Assembly (NCBI GenBank): GCA_964531225.1
Contig: CAZHDB010000008.1
Coordinates: 1 to 50,700, forward strand
Reading direction: 5' to 3'
Source of the DNA: CAZHDB01 sp964531225
Lineage (GTDB): Archaea > Thermoproteota > Thermoprotei_A > Sulfolobales > Desulfurococcaceae
DNA length: 50,700 nt
The position numbers were made by a program, and so were the translations under genes. Positions within the stretch are counted from its first letter, which is position 1. Every line of letters starts with the position of its first letter. This document shows positions 17,843-26,149 of the stretch, one piece after another. The notes beneath the pieces were generated by a model. The model was given only the letters and a program-made list of their open reading frames with translations, had not been told where the DNA came from and searched no databases.

Positions 17843-18136
17843 ATGCGAAGACTTGGCACTATCGTATCGAAAACAAAAGCTGGCTTAATAGTAGTCAAGT
17901 CACAGTTAAAAGATCCTAGGAGGATAGTTGGTGCTATAGTGTATGATAAATATATGAAGAGAATAGGTAAGATAGTGGATGTCATGGGTCCGGTTGACTC
18001 ACCTTATGTAGTTGTAAAACCCGATTCTAAGGAAATAGTTGATCTAATTGAATCGGGATATTTGTATTACTATATTGAAAGGAAATCTCGTAAAAGAGGT
18101 GGAAGGACACCGAAAAAGGGGAGAAGGAGGAGATAG
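17843..18136 (+). CDS. gar1: H/ACA ribonucleoprotein subunit Gar1
   Basis: A small beta-barrel protein of the H/ACA pseudouridine-synthase particle, where it binds the Cbf5 subunit and regulates substrate loading. The core RRLGTIVSKTKAGLIVVKS and IGKIVDVMGPVDSPYVVVKP segments match, and the C-terminus is a basic RG-like tail (RKRGGRTPKKGRRRR). The frame opens at TTG 17798, but GAGGTGATT directly precedes the ATG at 17843, which also gives the normal N-terminus. It lies two bases from tfb, which argues for a shared transcript. Confidence 0.92.
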   Translation: MRRLGTIVSKTKAGLIVVKSQLKDPRRIVGAIVYDKYMKRIGKIVDVMGPVDSPYVVVKPDSKEIVDLIESGYLYYYIERKSRKRGGRTPKKGRRRR

Positions 18137-18138
18137 CT

Positions 18139-19044
18139 ATGATATTTGAACACTCATCTATTAAATGTCCGGTCTGTGGCTCAACAACTGTAGTATTTGA
18201 TCATGATCGTGGGGAACATATCTGTGCATCTTGTGGAACTGTTATAAGTGATCGTGTGATAGACTATGGTAAGGAGTGGAGAACATTTAGTTCTGAAGAC
18301 GCATATTCTAAAGCTCGAACCGGCAGATCACTTACTAACGCTATACATGATAAAGGATTAACTACATCATTTTCACTGAAAGGGTTTAAGTTTAAGGGTG
18401 AAATGAGAAAGAGAGTACGTAATATGGCTAGGCTTCAAAGAAAGATTAGAATTAGTAAAAAGGATAAGTTGAAAGTTATTGGTCTTAAATATTTAAATGA
18501 ATATGCTACAAAACTAGGAATTCCTAATCATGTCAGAGAAGAGGCTGCTAGGATACTGCAGTCGGCTTTGGAAAAGGTTAATGTTAAAGAGAAGACAGTA
18601 AAGGCTATGGCAGTAGCATCGATATTAATGGCTAGCAGAATCTACGGATTACCATATACACTAAGATCTATTTCTAGATCCCTAGGAGTGAGTATTAGGA
18701 GTATATGGCATGCTGAGAAGAGAATCGTTGAGAATGTTAAAAGAATAGTAATTAAAACTAATGAACCTAAAGATTTCATACCAGCAATAGTGAAGAAACT
18801 AGGTCTTTCATCTAAAGTACAATATCTAGCGGCATTATTAACATATTTAGCTAGGAAAAGAGAGATTGCTAGTGGGCGTGGACCTATAGGACTAGCTGCC
18901 GCATCCGTCTATATGGCTTCCATCCTTCTTGATGAGAAGAAGACTCAACAAGAAGTTGCTAGTATATGTGATATAACAGATGTAACTATCCGAAATAGGT
19001 ACGGGGATCTCGTTGAAAAATTAGACATTGAAGTACTTCTTTAA
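18139..19044 (+). CDS. tfb: Transcription initiation factor B (TFIIB homologue)
   Basis: Recruits RNA polymerase to TBP-bound promoters and reads the BRE. The protein has the N-terminal zinc ribbon (CPVCGSTTV and CASCGTVI), the B-reader and linker (YGKEWRTFS, ARTGRSLTNAIHDKGL), and two cyclin-like repeats, each with a recognisable core (KTVKAMAVASILMASRIYG and GPIGLAAASVYMASILL). Length of 301 residues is standard. It follows gar1 by two bases. Whether the genome has a second tfb cannot be seen here. Confidence 0.97.
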   Translation: MIFEHSSIKCPVCGSTTVVFDHDRGEHICASCGTVISDRVIDYGKEWRTFSSEDAYSKARTGRSLTNAIHDKGLTTSFSLKGFKFKGEMRKRVRNMARLQRKIRISKKDKLKVIGLKYLNEYATKLGIPNHVREEAARILQSALEKVNVKEKTVKAMAVASILMASRIYGLPYTLRSISRSLGVSIRSIWHAEKRIVENVKRIVIKTNEPKDFIPAIVKKLGLSSKVQYLAALLTYLARKREIASGRGPIGLAAASVYMASILLDEKKTQQEVASICDITDVTIRNRYGDLVEKLDIEVLL

Positions 19045-19235
19045 ACACCTTTATTACTTTTATAACCATTTTTCAATAAATATAATAAGTTTATAATATA
19101 TACTAACGATCCCGAAATTACTCTGGAATAAAAATAAATTCCTTATTCTACAACATTATTACTAGAAACCGGAGTAATTGAGCAATCCCAGGAAACCGTA
19201 GCTGATCAAATAGTGTTAGCAATGGTGTAAATATA

Positions 19236-19655
19236 ATGGAGTTCAATGAACTAAGTGATCTAGAAAGAAAAGCATATGATTTAATTAAAAAATCAGGTAA
19301 AAAAGGTATATATCAAAACGATCTTTGGCGTCAACTCAATATTAATAGTAGGGATGCTTCGAGAATTGTTAGTAAATTGTTAAAGAAAAAACTAATAATA
19401 AGAAAACCAGCTGTCAATCGTGGTAGAAGAACCTATCTCTTATTGCCAGCACCTCGTAGGAGAAAAATAAGGCTCAAGAAACGGAAGATAGTCTTCTTAA
19501 CTAAATTTGACATTAGGCCGTTTTTAGATATTCCGTGTGTTAGATGCCCATTTATTGATAAATGTTATTTAAAGGGATTCTATGATCCAACTAACTGTCC
19601 ATGGATCGAGGAATGGATAGAGAATGGGAAGCATAGAATGGGTTATGCTAACTAG
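19236..19655 (+). CDS. TFE-beta-like transcription factor with a C-terminal Fe-S motif
   Basis: A 139-residue protein with an N-terminal winged helix (ERKAYDLIKKSGKKGIYQND, then SRIVSKLLKKKLIIRK) and a C-terminal cysteine cluster: CVRCPFIDKC with a fourth cysteine in NCPW. This matches the crenarchaeal homologue of the RPC39/RPC34 subunit, TFE-beta, which binds a 4Fe-4S cluster and pairs with TFE-alpha to open the polymerase clamp and stabilise the open complex. It lies 190 bases from tfb on the same strand. The TFE-alpha gene is not in this window. Identity rests on domain order and cysteine spacing. Confidence 0.85.
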   Translation: MEFNELSDLERKAYDLIKKSGKKGIYQNDLWRQLNINSRDASRIVSKLLKKKLIIRKPAVNRGRRTYLLLPAPRRRKIRLKKRKIVFLTKFDIRPFLDIPCVRCPFIDKCYLKGFYDPTNCPWIEEWIENGKHRMGYAN

Positions 19656-20839
19656 GTATTTTTAAGTATCTCTAATAATTCCTCATAAGGCGTATTAGTC
19701 CTTATTCCTCGAGGATCAAAATGTGTTCTATGCGCTAGATATCCCGCGTCTCTAATTGCTTTAATTACTGTATTTATTGTCGGTATGTTCTTCCTTAAAA
19801 TACTATATAATTTGTCTAGTCTATAGTATGGGATAACTACTTCGTATTCACTTTGTAAGGTTTTTAGGAAGCTTCTAATAGATTGGTCAAGATAATCGAA
19901 ACTATTTATTAAATTAATCATCTTATCGATGAAATTAGTGTCTCCAAGTTTACCTATCCATAAAGGTCCTATTATATTACCTTTATGCTCTGTTCTATTT
20001 AGTTGATCTAGAGAATGAATAATTATTTTCTTACACGTTTCTTTATCATATACTATATATCCTATATCTTCAAGTAGTTTATTGGCATCAGTGGCTTTTC
20101 TCGAAACCGTAAAATATACTCTGTAATAATAGTCTCTATAATAGCTAAGAATAGGTTTAAAGGCTATGTCGTGTGAAGCAGCCTTTCTTATTATGGAGCC
20201 AATAAGTATTCTTAGTCCCATTTCTTTAGAAAAATCTGTCTTGGTACAATAGGATCCGTATCTCCTAAGGCATGCATGAGGGTAGCTACAGTTTAATGGG
20301 CCTGTGTCCGTTGCAGTTACACCTACTAATCCTCCCTTGGCTATAGCGTAAGCTGTTGATTCTATAAATGGTATAGGCGAGCCATACGGGTCAATATCTA
20401 TGTAATCAACTATCACTCCATTTGAACGTAAACTGTTTAATAGAGTATTTGCTTCATGATTATATGGTTTGACTCGATCAACAACTTTATTTAGGATAAT
20501 GTTTCTGGTAATGTAATAATATGATATCGGATCAAGATCGTTTGCAATACCATGACCATTGGATTCAAGCGCGAATCTAATGCTTCTAATACCGACTCCT
20601 GCTAAAGGTTCAACAAAGAAGTATTCGTTGGCATCAAAATATGTATAGGTAGCTAGTACAGCTATGTCTCTATTCTCTTTCATACGTGGATTATAGAAAA
20701 CAGGGGCCCATGCTGGTTCGAATACCCCATCAGGTCTCTTAAAGTATTTTGGATTAGGCACTATTATCTTGGCTTTTCCTTCAATAGTGATGGTTTCCCA
20801 ATACATTATATTGTTTCTTAGTTCAATATCTTCGTTCAT
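19652..20839 (-). CDS. trm1: tRNA (guanine-26-N2)-dimethyltransferase
   Basis: Methylates G26 at the hinge between the D and anticodon stems of tRNA. Motif I is FVEPLAGVGIRSIRFALE, the catalytic motif IV is DIDPYGSP and VTATDTGPL follows, as in all Trm1 proteins. The length of 395 residues is usual. ATG at 20839 overlaps the end of the THEP1 gene by 17 bases, and the stop overlaps the TFE-beta stop region by four bases on the opposite strand. Confidence 0.95.
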   Translation of the reverse strand: MNEDIELRNNIMYWETITIEGKAKIIVPNPKYFKRPDGVFEPAWAPVFYNPRMKENRDIAVLATYTYFDANEYFFVEPLAGVGIRSIRFALESNGHGIANDLDPISYYYITRNIILNKVVDRVKPYNHEANTLLNSLRSNGVIVDYIDIDPYGSPIPFIESTAYAIAKGGLVGVTATDTGPLNCSYPHACLRRYGSYCTKTDFSKEMGLRILIGSIIRKAASHDIAFKPILSYYRDYYYRVYFTVSRKATDANKLLEDIGYIVYDKETCKKIIIHSLDQLNRTEHKGNIIGPLWIGKLGDTNFIDKMINLINSFDYLDQSIRSFLKTLQSEYEVVIPYYRLDKLYSILRKNIPTINTVIKAIRDAGYLAHRTHFDPRGIRTNTPYEELLEILKNT

Positions 20840-21386
20840 AAAACTCCCTGACTAACTTAAGTACTTCGATCGGTACTTTTTTATTCAATAGATACCTATT
20901 ATTAATGGTTACCTCATACCATATAGCATCTCTTAATTTAGAAAGAATATCTTTATCGCGTAATCTAAAATGTATAACTAGTATGATTGGTTTCTTTATT
21001 TCCAAGACTTTATTCAATAAATCATCTTTAAAACCTGGTAGTTTAAGCTCCATAGGCCCTACTTCATCGATCCCTACAATATCTGCTCTCTCCATATTCT
21101 GTAAAGCCCTTTTCCACAAATTAAGTGCTTCATTAACTACTACACCATATCTCCCAATTCTAATGGGTGAACTAAAGTTCTTTTTTGCAAGCCATGAGGA
21201 ATAGCCGTCATATAAATCGACGAATCTAAAGCCTATCCTATAGCCGGAAGAACGTACTTCAGGACTATGAATACCTGCTATTTTATAACCATGTGATTTT
21301 AATGTATCTAAAATATTCATAAATAGCGTCGATTTACCAACGCCAGGTCTACCGGTAATAACAACTCTAGGAATCATAATTGGCAT
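20823..21386 (-). CDS. THEP1-type nucleoside triphosphatase
   Basis: A 187-residue P-loop NTPase with Walker A ITGRPGVGKSTLF and Walker B IVGIDEVGPMEL, the signature of the THEP1 family, which hydrolyses several NTPs in vitro. The physiological role is open. Two starts are possible, ATG 21386 and ATG 21377; the first is used. It lies between an HTH regulator and trm1 in the same orientation with small gaps or overlap. Confidence 0.9.
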   Translation of the reverse strand: MPIMIPRVVITGRPGVGKSTLFMNILDTLKSHGYKIAGIHSPEVRSSGYRIGFRFVDLYDGYSSWLAKKNFSSPIRIGRYGVVVNEALNLWKRALQNMERADIVGIDEVGPMELKLPGFKDDLLNKVLEIKKPIILVIHFRLRDKDILSKLRDAIWYEVTINNRYLLNKKVPIEVLKLVREFYERRY

Positions 21387-21407
21387 CTCCTACAAGAAAT
21401 ATAATGT

Positions 21408-22295
21408 CTAATCTTTTCTCTCAATATGATCTAGATCTTTTTCGTCTTCTACGACAATTCTTTGAGAACCAGTTAGAGAAACAATTTTCTCGGCTTCATT
21501 GACTTTCAAAAGAAACTTTCTTTCACTAATGAAATGCTTGACTATTACGGATATAGTACCCCCTTTCCTTCTATACCCAATGATATCTACTGGTGTTCTT
21601 CTCAAGTGAACTACTTTATATCCCTTCTTTCTAAGGTAATTAATGATCATTTCTTCGAGCTTCACATCAGGTTCAACAAGATCGTATGTCTCTTCTCTCG
21701 GTGTTTCAAGTACATTTATTGGTTCAAATACTTCTTCTCCAAATATATCAAAGAGTTTAATTGCTCTATCTATCGATAGACTCATAGCACCTCTTTCATA
21801 TTCGTAGACAGTTTTTCTAGAAACTCCTAATTTATCGGCTAATTCGCCGAGGCTCATTCCTTTTTCTTCTCTCAACCTCCTAAGTTTCCTAGGATTTATT
21901 CTAACTGTATAAACTCCATGAGAATTCAAAATAAATAGTGGTCCGTCCCTAGCAACTTGTTTAAGACCTTCAATACCTAACACATATAATCCGTGCCTCT
22001 CATATACTACGTCATCCTCTGCCTCATATCCATAAACATACTTTGCAATAACTATGGGTGACGCGCCATATGCATGAGCTGATGCACGAAGTTCATTAGC
22101 ATCTTCTTTACTTAAATTGCCTGCATCATAAACTATTCGGGCAAAAATGTTTCTACGGCCATTACTTACAAGGTCAAAAGCTCTTCTTCTACGTAGCGGA
22201 TACTCTATAATATCGACTCGCCTACCACTACGTTTGAGTACATTATATGCTTCTTCAAGTAAATTCTCTAATTCTCTTGCCATGCTACGGGGCAT
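21408..22295 (-). CDS. Archaeal HTH-type regulator (COG1395 family)
   Basis: A 295-residue protein with a nuclease-like N-terminal region of unknown role and a classic XRE/Cro helix-turn-helix near residues 131-185 (LRRLREEKGMSLGELADKLG, then SRKTVYEYERGAMSLS). The C-terminal third, ending at a possible restriction-endonuclease-like fold (GYKVVHLRRTPVDIIGYRR), is also typical. Members are annotated as putative archaeal transcription regulators; the regulon is unknown. It leads the THEP1-trm1 operon. Confidence 0.87.
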   Translation of the reverse strand: MPRSMARELENLLEEAYNVLKRSGRRVDIIEYPLRRRRAFDLVSNGRRNIFARIVYDAGNLSKEDANELRASAHAYGASPIVIAKYVYGYEAEDDVVYERHGLYVLGIEGLKQVARDGPLFILNSHGVYTVRINPRKLRRLREEKGMSLGELADKLGVSRKTVYEYERGAMSLSIDRAIKLFDIFGEEVFEPINVLETPREETYDLVEPDVKLEEMIINYLRKKGYKVVHLRRTPVDIIGYRRKGGTISVIVKHFISERKFLLKVNEAEKIVSLTGSQRIVVEDEKDLDHIERKD

Positions 22296-22411
22296 TACTT
22301 GGTACCCTATTTTGATATGTGAACTATTCTACCTTATTTATAATTATATTCACCAACCATTATAATTATTATAGTTTTATAGTAGTAAATGGAATGGAAA
22401 AACTATAGGAT

Positions 22412-23122
22412 CTACTTCCTTCTATGAAATCTAGCATAAACCATGGCATGATCCTTATCATAGGGCTCTAAATGTACTACATCAACTATTTCAAAGCCGC
22501 GTTCCCTTAAAGTATTGATCTCTCTCTTATAGACTTCACTAGGCTCTTTAGTAACATCAATACTGCGAGCCTTAATAGCAAGTAACAACCAGCCCCCATC
22601 TTTCAAGAAGAAATTAGCATTGTCAGCTACAAGTGAAGCTTGTTCAGGCTGGGCCACATCAGCATATATTCCATCAACTGCTTCAACTATATGCCTATAC
22701 TCATGAGGCTTACGTGCATCACCAAGTATAGGATATAAGTTCTTACGAATTTCAGCTACCAATACAAATTCTCTCATAACACGAGGAGCGAACTCAACAC
22801 CATACACGCGGCCCTTAGAACCAACAATATCTGATACATGGCTTGCAGTAGTACCTGTTGCAGCTCCCAAATATAGTACCCGATTGCCCTCTTTAACAGG
22901 TAATTCCTCTAGTCCATTCCATAACGCTGCACATAATTTACTTCTATAGGCATTCCATTCTCTATATTCTACACCTTCCCAATGGAATAGCCTCTCTCCG
23001 TAAACACGATGTCCAGGCACTAGATTCTTGGTTGCAAGTCTAACACTACCGTCTTCTAGCTCGACTATGTAAACACCCATATACTTTTCATGAGGCTTTA
23101 CAGATACAACATTGACCATCAT
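22412..23122 (-). CDS. flpA: Fibrillarin-like rRNA/tRNA 2'-O-methyltransferase
   Basis: The catalytic subunit of the box C/D RNP. The SAM-binding motif I is LYLGAATGTTASHVSDI, with VYGVEFAPR and the acidic DVAQPEQASLV after it, and the conserved KARSID near the end carries the catalytic lysine. The ribosome site GTAAGAGGTG lies ahead of ATG 23122. It follows nop5 by ten bases, the classical pairing: Nop5 is its partner in the particle. Confidence 0.97.
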   Translation of the reverse strand: MMVNVVSVKPHEKYMGVYIVELEDGSVRLATKNLVPGHRVYGERLFHWEGVEYREWNAYRSKLCAALWNGLEELPVKEGNRVLYLGAATGTTASHVSDIVGSKGRVYGVEFAPRVMREFVLVAEIRKNLYPILGDARKPHEYRHIVEAVDGIYADVAQPEQASLVADNANFFLKDGGWLLLAIKARSIDVTKEPSEVYKREINTLRERGFEIVDVVHLEPYDKDHAMVYARFHRRK

Positions 23123-23132
23123 ATTTCACCTC

Positions 23133-24365
23133 TTACTTTCTCTTTCTTCCCCTTCTCCTACGTCCTCTACGTGGCGGCCTTCTCTCACGTCTTTCTTCCT
23201 CCTTCCTCCTTATAGGTGGTTTGGCATATAGTTTCTTGATCTCTTCGATCCTCTTTTCAACTTCTTCCTTGAGTTTATCGCCAATATATCTACCACTAAA
23301 GTAATCAACTTTAGCAGCTATAGCTAATTTTGCTGCAAGTGCACGCGCGATCTTGCCGCGCTGCCATCTGGGACTACGGTGAATAGCTGGATACTGAAAT
23401 ATTACACCATGCTTTGGAGGTTTGCCACCGGTTCTTAAAGCTCTGAATAATGCTTTCTCAGCTCCAAGGACTTGTATAGTACTTGCTGGAAGCCTGGCTA
23501 GATTCTCTAGGCCTCCGGCTAAGCTTAATAATCTTGCACCAAGTAAAGGACCTACTAGAGCAGTTATGTTAGGAGCGACTTCTTTCATAACAGCGTCTAT
23601 ATAGTCAGCTAATTCGCTACGTAGCCTATATAGTTCAGCAATAATTCTTGCAAGCGTCTGTATCTTAGCAATATCGAAATCACTTAGGTCTGCACCAATA
23701 CTTTTACGGGCAGTATTGGCTATTCTTTCAGCCTTAGCCTCACTAAAACCTAGTTCTATAAGCTTATCCTTGGATATAGCTTCTCTATGTCCTAGTTCAG
23801 CAACTATTTTTACATAATCAGGATGCTCACGTACAAGATCATCTAGTTCGGGGAAGTGTAGACTATACCATTCACGTAGTCTAGCCACGAATAAATTAAT
23901 AGTCTTATCAATATCGTCTATTGCACGAATGGCTTGTACAGCAAGAAGATCTCTTTTCTCAGCGGCTCTGCGAAGCTTTCTACGTGTAAGCTCAAGTAAT
24001 GTCGTATGAAGCAGTTTTAGAAATTCGTCCTCAGTAGTAACAAACCCGTATTCAACGGCGTATCTTGGAAGATTATCTCTAAGCAATACAGCAAACTGGT
24101 GCCCAGGCTCTAGTTTCGGCTCTATACCTGCCGAGCTAACATATTTAGCAGTAGCCTCAGTTTCTACGACAGCTTCTGATACTCCTGCTTCCTTGAGCTT
24201 ATCAATTGCTTCTTTTAATTGAGGGATTTCCCTGCCCTCTTCCAAACTTATTAGATACTCTACTAGTTCATCTAAATCTTTAGGTGCAGGTGAATATACT
24301 ATTAAATCCCCATTATCACTGAATGCAACTACGCCAATCAATGACTCCACAATATATGCCTTCAT
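23133..24365 (-). CDS. nop5: Box C/D RNP scaffold protein Nop5 (Nop56/58)
   Basis: Bridges L7Ae-bound guide RNA and fibrillarin. The order is an N-terminal fibrillarin-binding domain, a long coiled coil that dimerises the protein, the NOP domain (VAPNITALVGPLLGARLLSLA and QVLGAEKALFRALRTG), and a very basic tail (RRPPRRGRRRRGRKRK). The frame opens at TTG 24389, but ATG 24365 has GAGGTG about twelve bases upstream and gives the usual start, KAYIVESL. It is co-transcribed with flpA. Guide RNAs for the complex may include the candidates at 28119 and 42430. Confidence 0.96.
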   Translation of the reverse strand: MKAYIVESLIGVVAFSDNGDLIVYSPAPKDLDELVEYLISLEEGREIPQLKEAIDKLKEAGVSEAVVETEATAKYVSSAGIEPKLEPGHQFAVLLRDNLPRYAVEYGFVTTEDEFLKLLHTTLLELTRRKLRRAAEKRDLLAVQAIRAIDDIDKTINLFVARLREWYSLHFPELDDLVREHPDYVKIVAELGHREAISKDKLIELGFSEAKAERIANTARKSIGADLSDFDIAKIQTLARIIAELYRLRSELADYIDAVMKEVAPNITALVGPLLGARLLSLAGGLENLARLPASTIQVLGAEKALFRALRTGGKPPKHGVIFQYPAIHRSPRWQRGKIARALAAKLAIAAKVDYFSGRYIGDKLKEEVEKRIEEIKKLYAKPPIRRKEEERRERRPPRRGRRRRGRKRK

Positions 24366-24419
24366 ATCCCATAATACACCTCTATCCAATTTTTCTTATA
24401 TGTATTAATAGAATGCAAA

Positions 24420-24468
24420 AGCTATATAAATACATGACCACAGATTTTACGTAGTGGTTAAATATTTA
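24420..24468. promoter_or_regulatory. Divergent promoter region of nop5-flpA and rps30e
   Basis: Two TATA-like blocks lie between the genes. GCTATATAAAT at 24421-24431, read on the minus strand as ATTTATATAGC, is about 55 bases ahead of the nop5 start. AAATATTTAAAA near 24460-24471 is about 40-50 bases ahead of the S30e start on the plus strand. Assignment rests on spacing and AT content. Confidence 0.5.
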
Positions 24469-24509
24469 AAACCCCCACGTCATAACATTATGGTAGAGGT
24501 GCTGATGCT

Positions 24510-24680
24510 ATGCCATCACACGGATCACTTACAAAGGCAGGTAAGGTTAGGAGTCAGACACCAAAGATCCCACCTAAGCAGAAAAAGAATTTGTCTCCGA
24601 AACTTAGGAATAGGAGAGAATATATTAGAAGAGTAGTTCTTGCTCAACAACAAGCTGGTTTTGGAGGTTTTAAAAGGTAA
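24510..24680 (+). CDS. rps30e: 30S ribosomal protein S30e
   Basis: A 56-residue basic protein of the archaeal/eukaryotic small subunit, short enough to be missed by ORF callers. It reads MPSHGSLTKAGKVRSQTPKI and then PPKQKKNLSPKLRNRREYIR, ending QQQAGFGGFKR, all typical of S30e (SHGSLTKAGKVR and KNRREY-like core). AGAGGTG lies about eight bases ahead of ATG 24510. It stands alone between nop5 and gatD, with a TATA-like block upstream. Confidence 0.95.
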   Translation: MPSHGSLTKAGKVRSQTPKIPPKQKKNLSPKLRNRREYIRRVVLAQQQAGFGGFKR

Positions 24681-24799
24681 ACCATTATTTACGTGATAAA
24701 TATTTCTATACCATAGTTTCTTTTATATCAATCAAGTTAATTAATTGATTCTACATGGTATATACTTGGTAGACTATGTAGTACCTATTTGGTGATATA
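24681..24799. other. Intergenic region with nested inverted repeats ahead of gatD
   Basis: ATACCAT at 24708-24714 pairs with ATGGTAT at 24755-24761, and inside it AATCAA at 24730-24735 pairs with TTGATT at 24745-24750 around the palindrome TTAATTAA. This lies where the gatD promoter is expected. It could be an operator or a hairpin in the leader, or chance in AT-rich DNA. Confidence 0.4.
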
Positions 24800-26149
24800 A
24801 TGCCTGAAGAACTATTTGGATATCAAGGACTGGCTAAAGAACTGTTGTTGAAAGCTAATGCCTCAGTAGGAGATCGCATAAGGATTATAAGAGGAGATAG
24901 AATATTTGAAGGTACACTCATGCCTCGTGAAATACTTTATGGAGAAAAGCCCTTCATTGTTATTAAACTCGATAATGGATATAATATCGGCGTTAAAGTA
25001 GATCAAAATACTATTATTGAAAAGATAGAGACTAAGAAAAGGATTGTAAGCTATTCATCGAAACCGCCTATTCAAAGAAAAGAATTACCTAATGTCATTA
25101 TGCTCAGTACTGGTGGCACAATAGTTTCTAAAGTAGATTATGAAACTGGAGCTGTACATCCAGCACTGTCTACCGATGAACTCCTTGAATGGATACCTGA
25201 AATAACCGACATAATATATCTTGAAGCAAAAGAAGTTGCAAGGATCTTTAGTGAAGATATGAGGCCAAGTATATGGGCTAAGATAGCTGAAGAAGCCTAT
25301 AGAGCTATGATTAAGGGATACGATGGAATAGTTGTTGCCCACGGTACTGATACTATGGGATATACTGCTGCAGCATTAGCATTTGCTATTGAAAATAAGC
25401 CTGTGCCAATAGTACTTGTTGGTTCTCAGAGAAGTAGTGACAGACCAAGTACTGATTCAGCTTTTAATCTTAAAGCATCATTTCTTATTGCTGCTAAAGC
25501 ACCATTTGCTGAATCAGTAATTGTAATGCATGGTGAAACCGGAGACGTATATGCATATGTTCATAGAGGTGTCAAGGTACGTAAGATGCATACTAGTAGG
25601 AGAGATGCATTTCAGTCTATAAACGATAAACCCATTGCCATGGTATATCCGGATAAGAGGGAAATAAAGATTATTGGTAGAATCATTGAGTGGAGAGATA
25701 AGGATAAAGAACCCGTTCTAAGGAATCACTTTGATGAAAAAGTTGCTCTAGTCAAGGCATATCCGGGAATTGATCCCGAGATAATTGAATTCTTTATAGA
25801 TAAAAAGTATCACGGTATAGTCATTGAGGGCACAGGATTGGGTCATATAGCTAATCGTGTTATTCCAACTATTAAAAGAGCTGTTGAGGAAGGAATAGCC
25901 GTTGTAATGACTAGCCAGTGCTTATTTGGTAGAATAAATATGCATGTCTATAGTACGGGCAGGAGATTATTAGAAGCAGGTGTTATACCGGGTAATGATA
26001 TATTGCCTGAAACAGCTTATGTAAAGCTTTCATGGATACTTGGTATGACAAGGGATTTAGAGGAAGTTAGAAGGATCTTTTTAACGAATATTGTTGGGGA
26101 GATTAATCCAAGACATACAATTGATCTATATCCTAGGTGGGTATTATGA
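24800..26149 (+). CDS. gatD: Glutamyl-tRNA(Gln) amidotransferase subunit D
   Basis: The glutaminase half of the archaeal GatDE complex, which converts Glu-tRNA(Gln) to Gln-tRNA(Gln). It has a short N-terminal beta domain (to about residue 90) and an L-asparaginase-type domain with the catalytic threonines in STGGTIVSKVDYETGAV and VVAHGTDTMGYTAAAL. Length 449 residues is normal. The TGA overlaps the gatE ATG (ATGA), so the subunits are translationally coupled. Its presence implies this organism lacks direct GlnRS charging. Confidence 0.97.
   Translation: MPEELFGYQGLAKELLLKANASVGDRIRIIRGDRIFEGTLMPREILYGEKPFIVIKLDNGYNIGVKVDQNTIIEKIETKKRIVSYSSKPPIQRKELPNVIMLSTGGTIVSKVDYETGAVHPALSTDELLEWIPEITDIIYLEAKEVARIFSEDMRPSIWAKIAEEAYRAMIKGYDGIVVAHGTDTMGYTAAALAFAIENKPVPIVLVGSQRSSDRPSTDSAFNLKASFLIAAKAPFAESVIVMHGETGDVYAYVHRGVKVRKMHTSRRDAFQSINDKPIAMVYPDKREIKIIGRIIEWRDKDKEPVLRNHFDEKVALVKAYPGIDPEIIEFFIDKKYHGIVIEGTGLGHIANRVIPTIKRAVEEGIAVVMTSQCLFGRINMHVYSTGRRLLEAGVIPGNDILPETAYVKLSWILGMTRDLEEVRRIFLTNIVGEINPRHTIDLYPRWVL

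Noticed and set aside
20715..20731. GGTTCGAATACCCC, T-arm-like sequence
   Set aside because: It lies in coding sequence of trm1 and no acceptor or anticodon stem fits around it.
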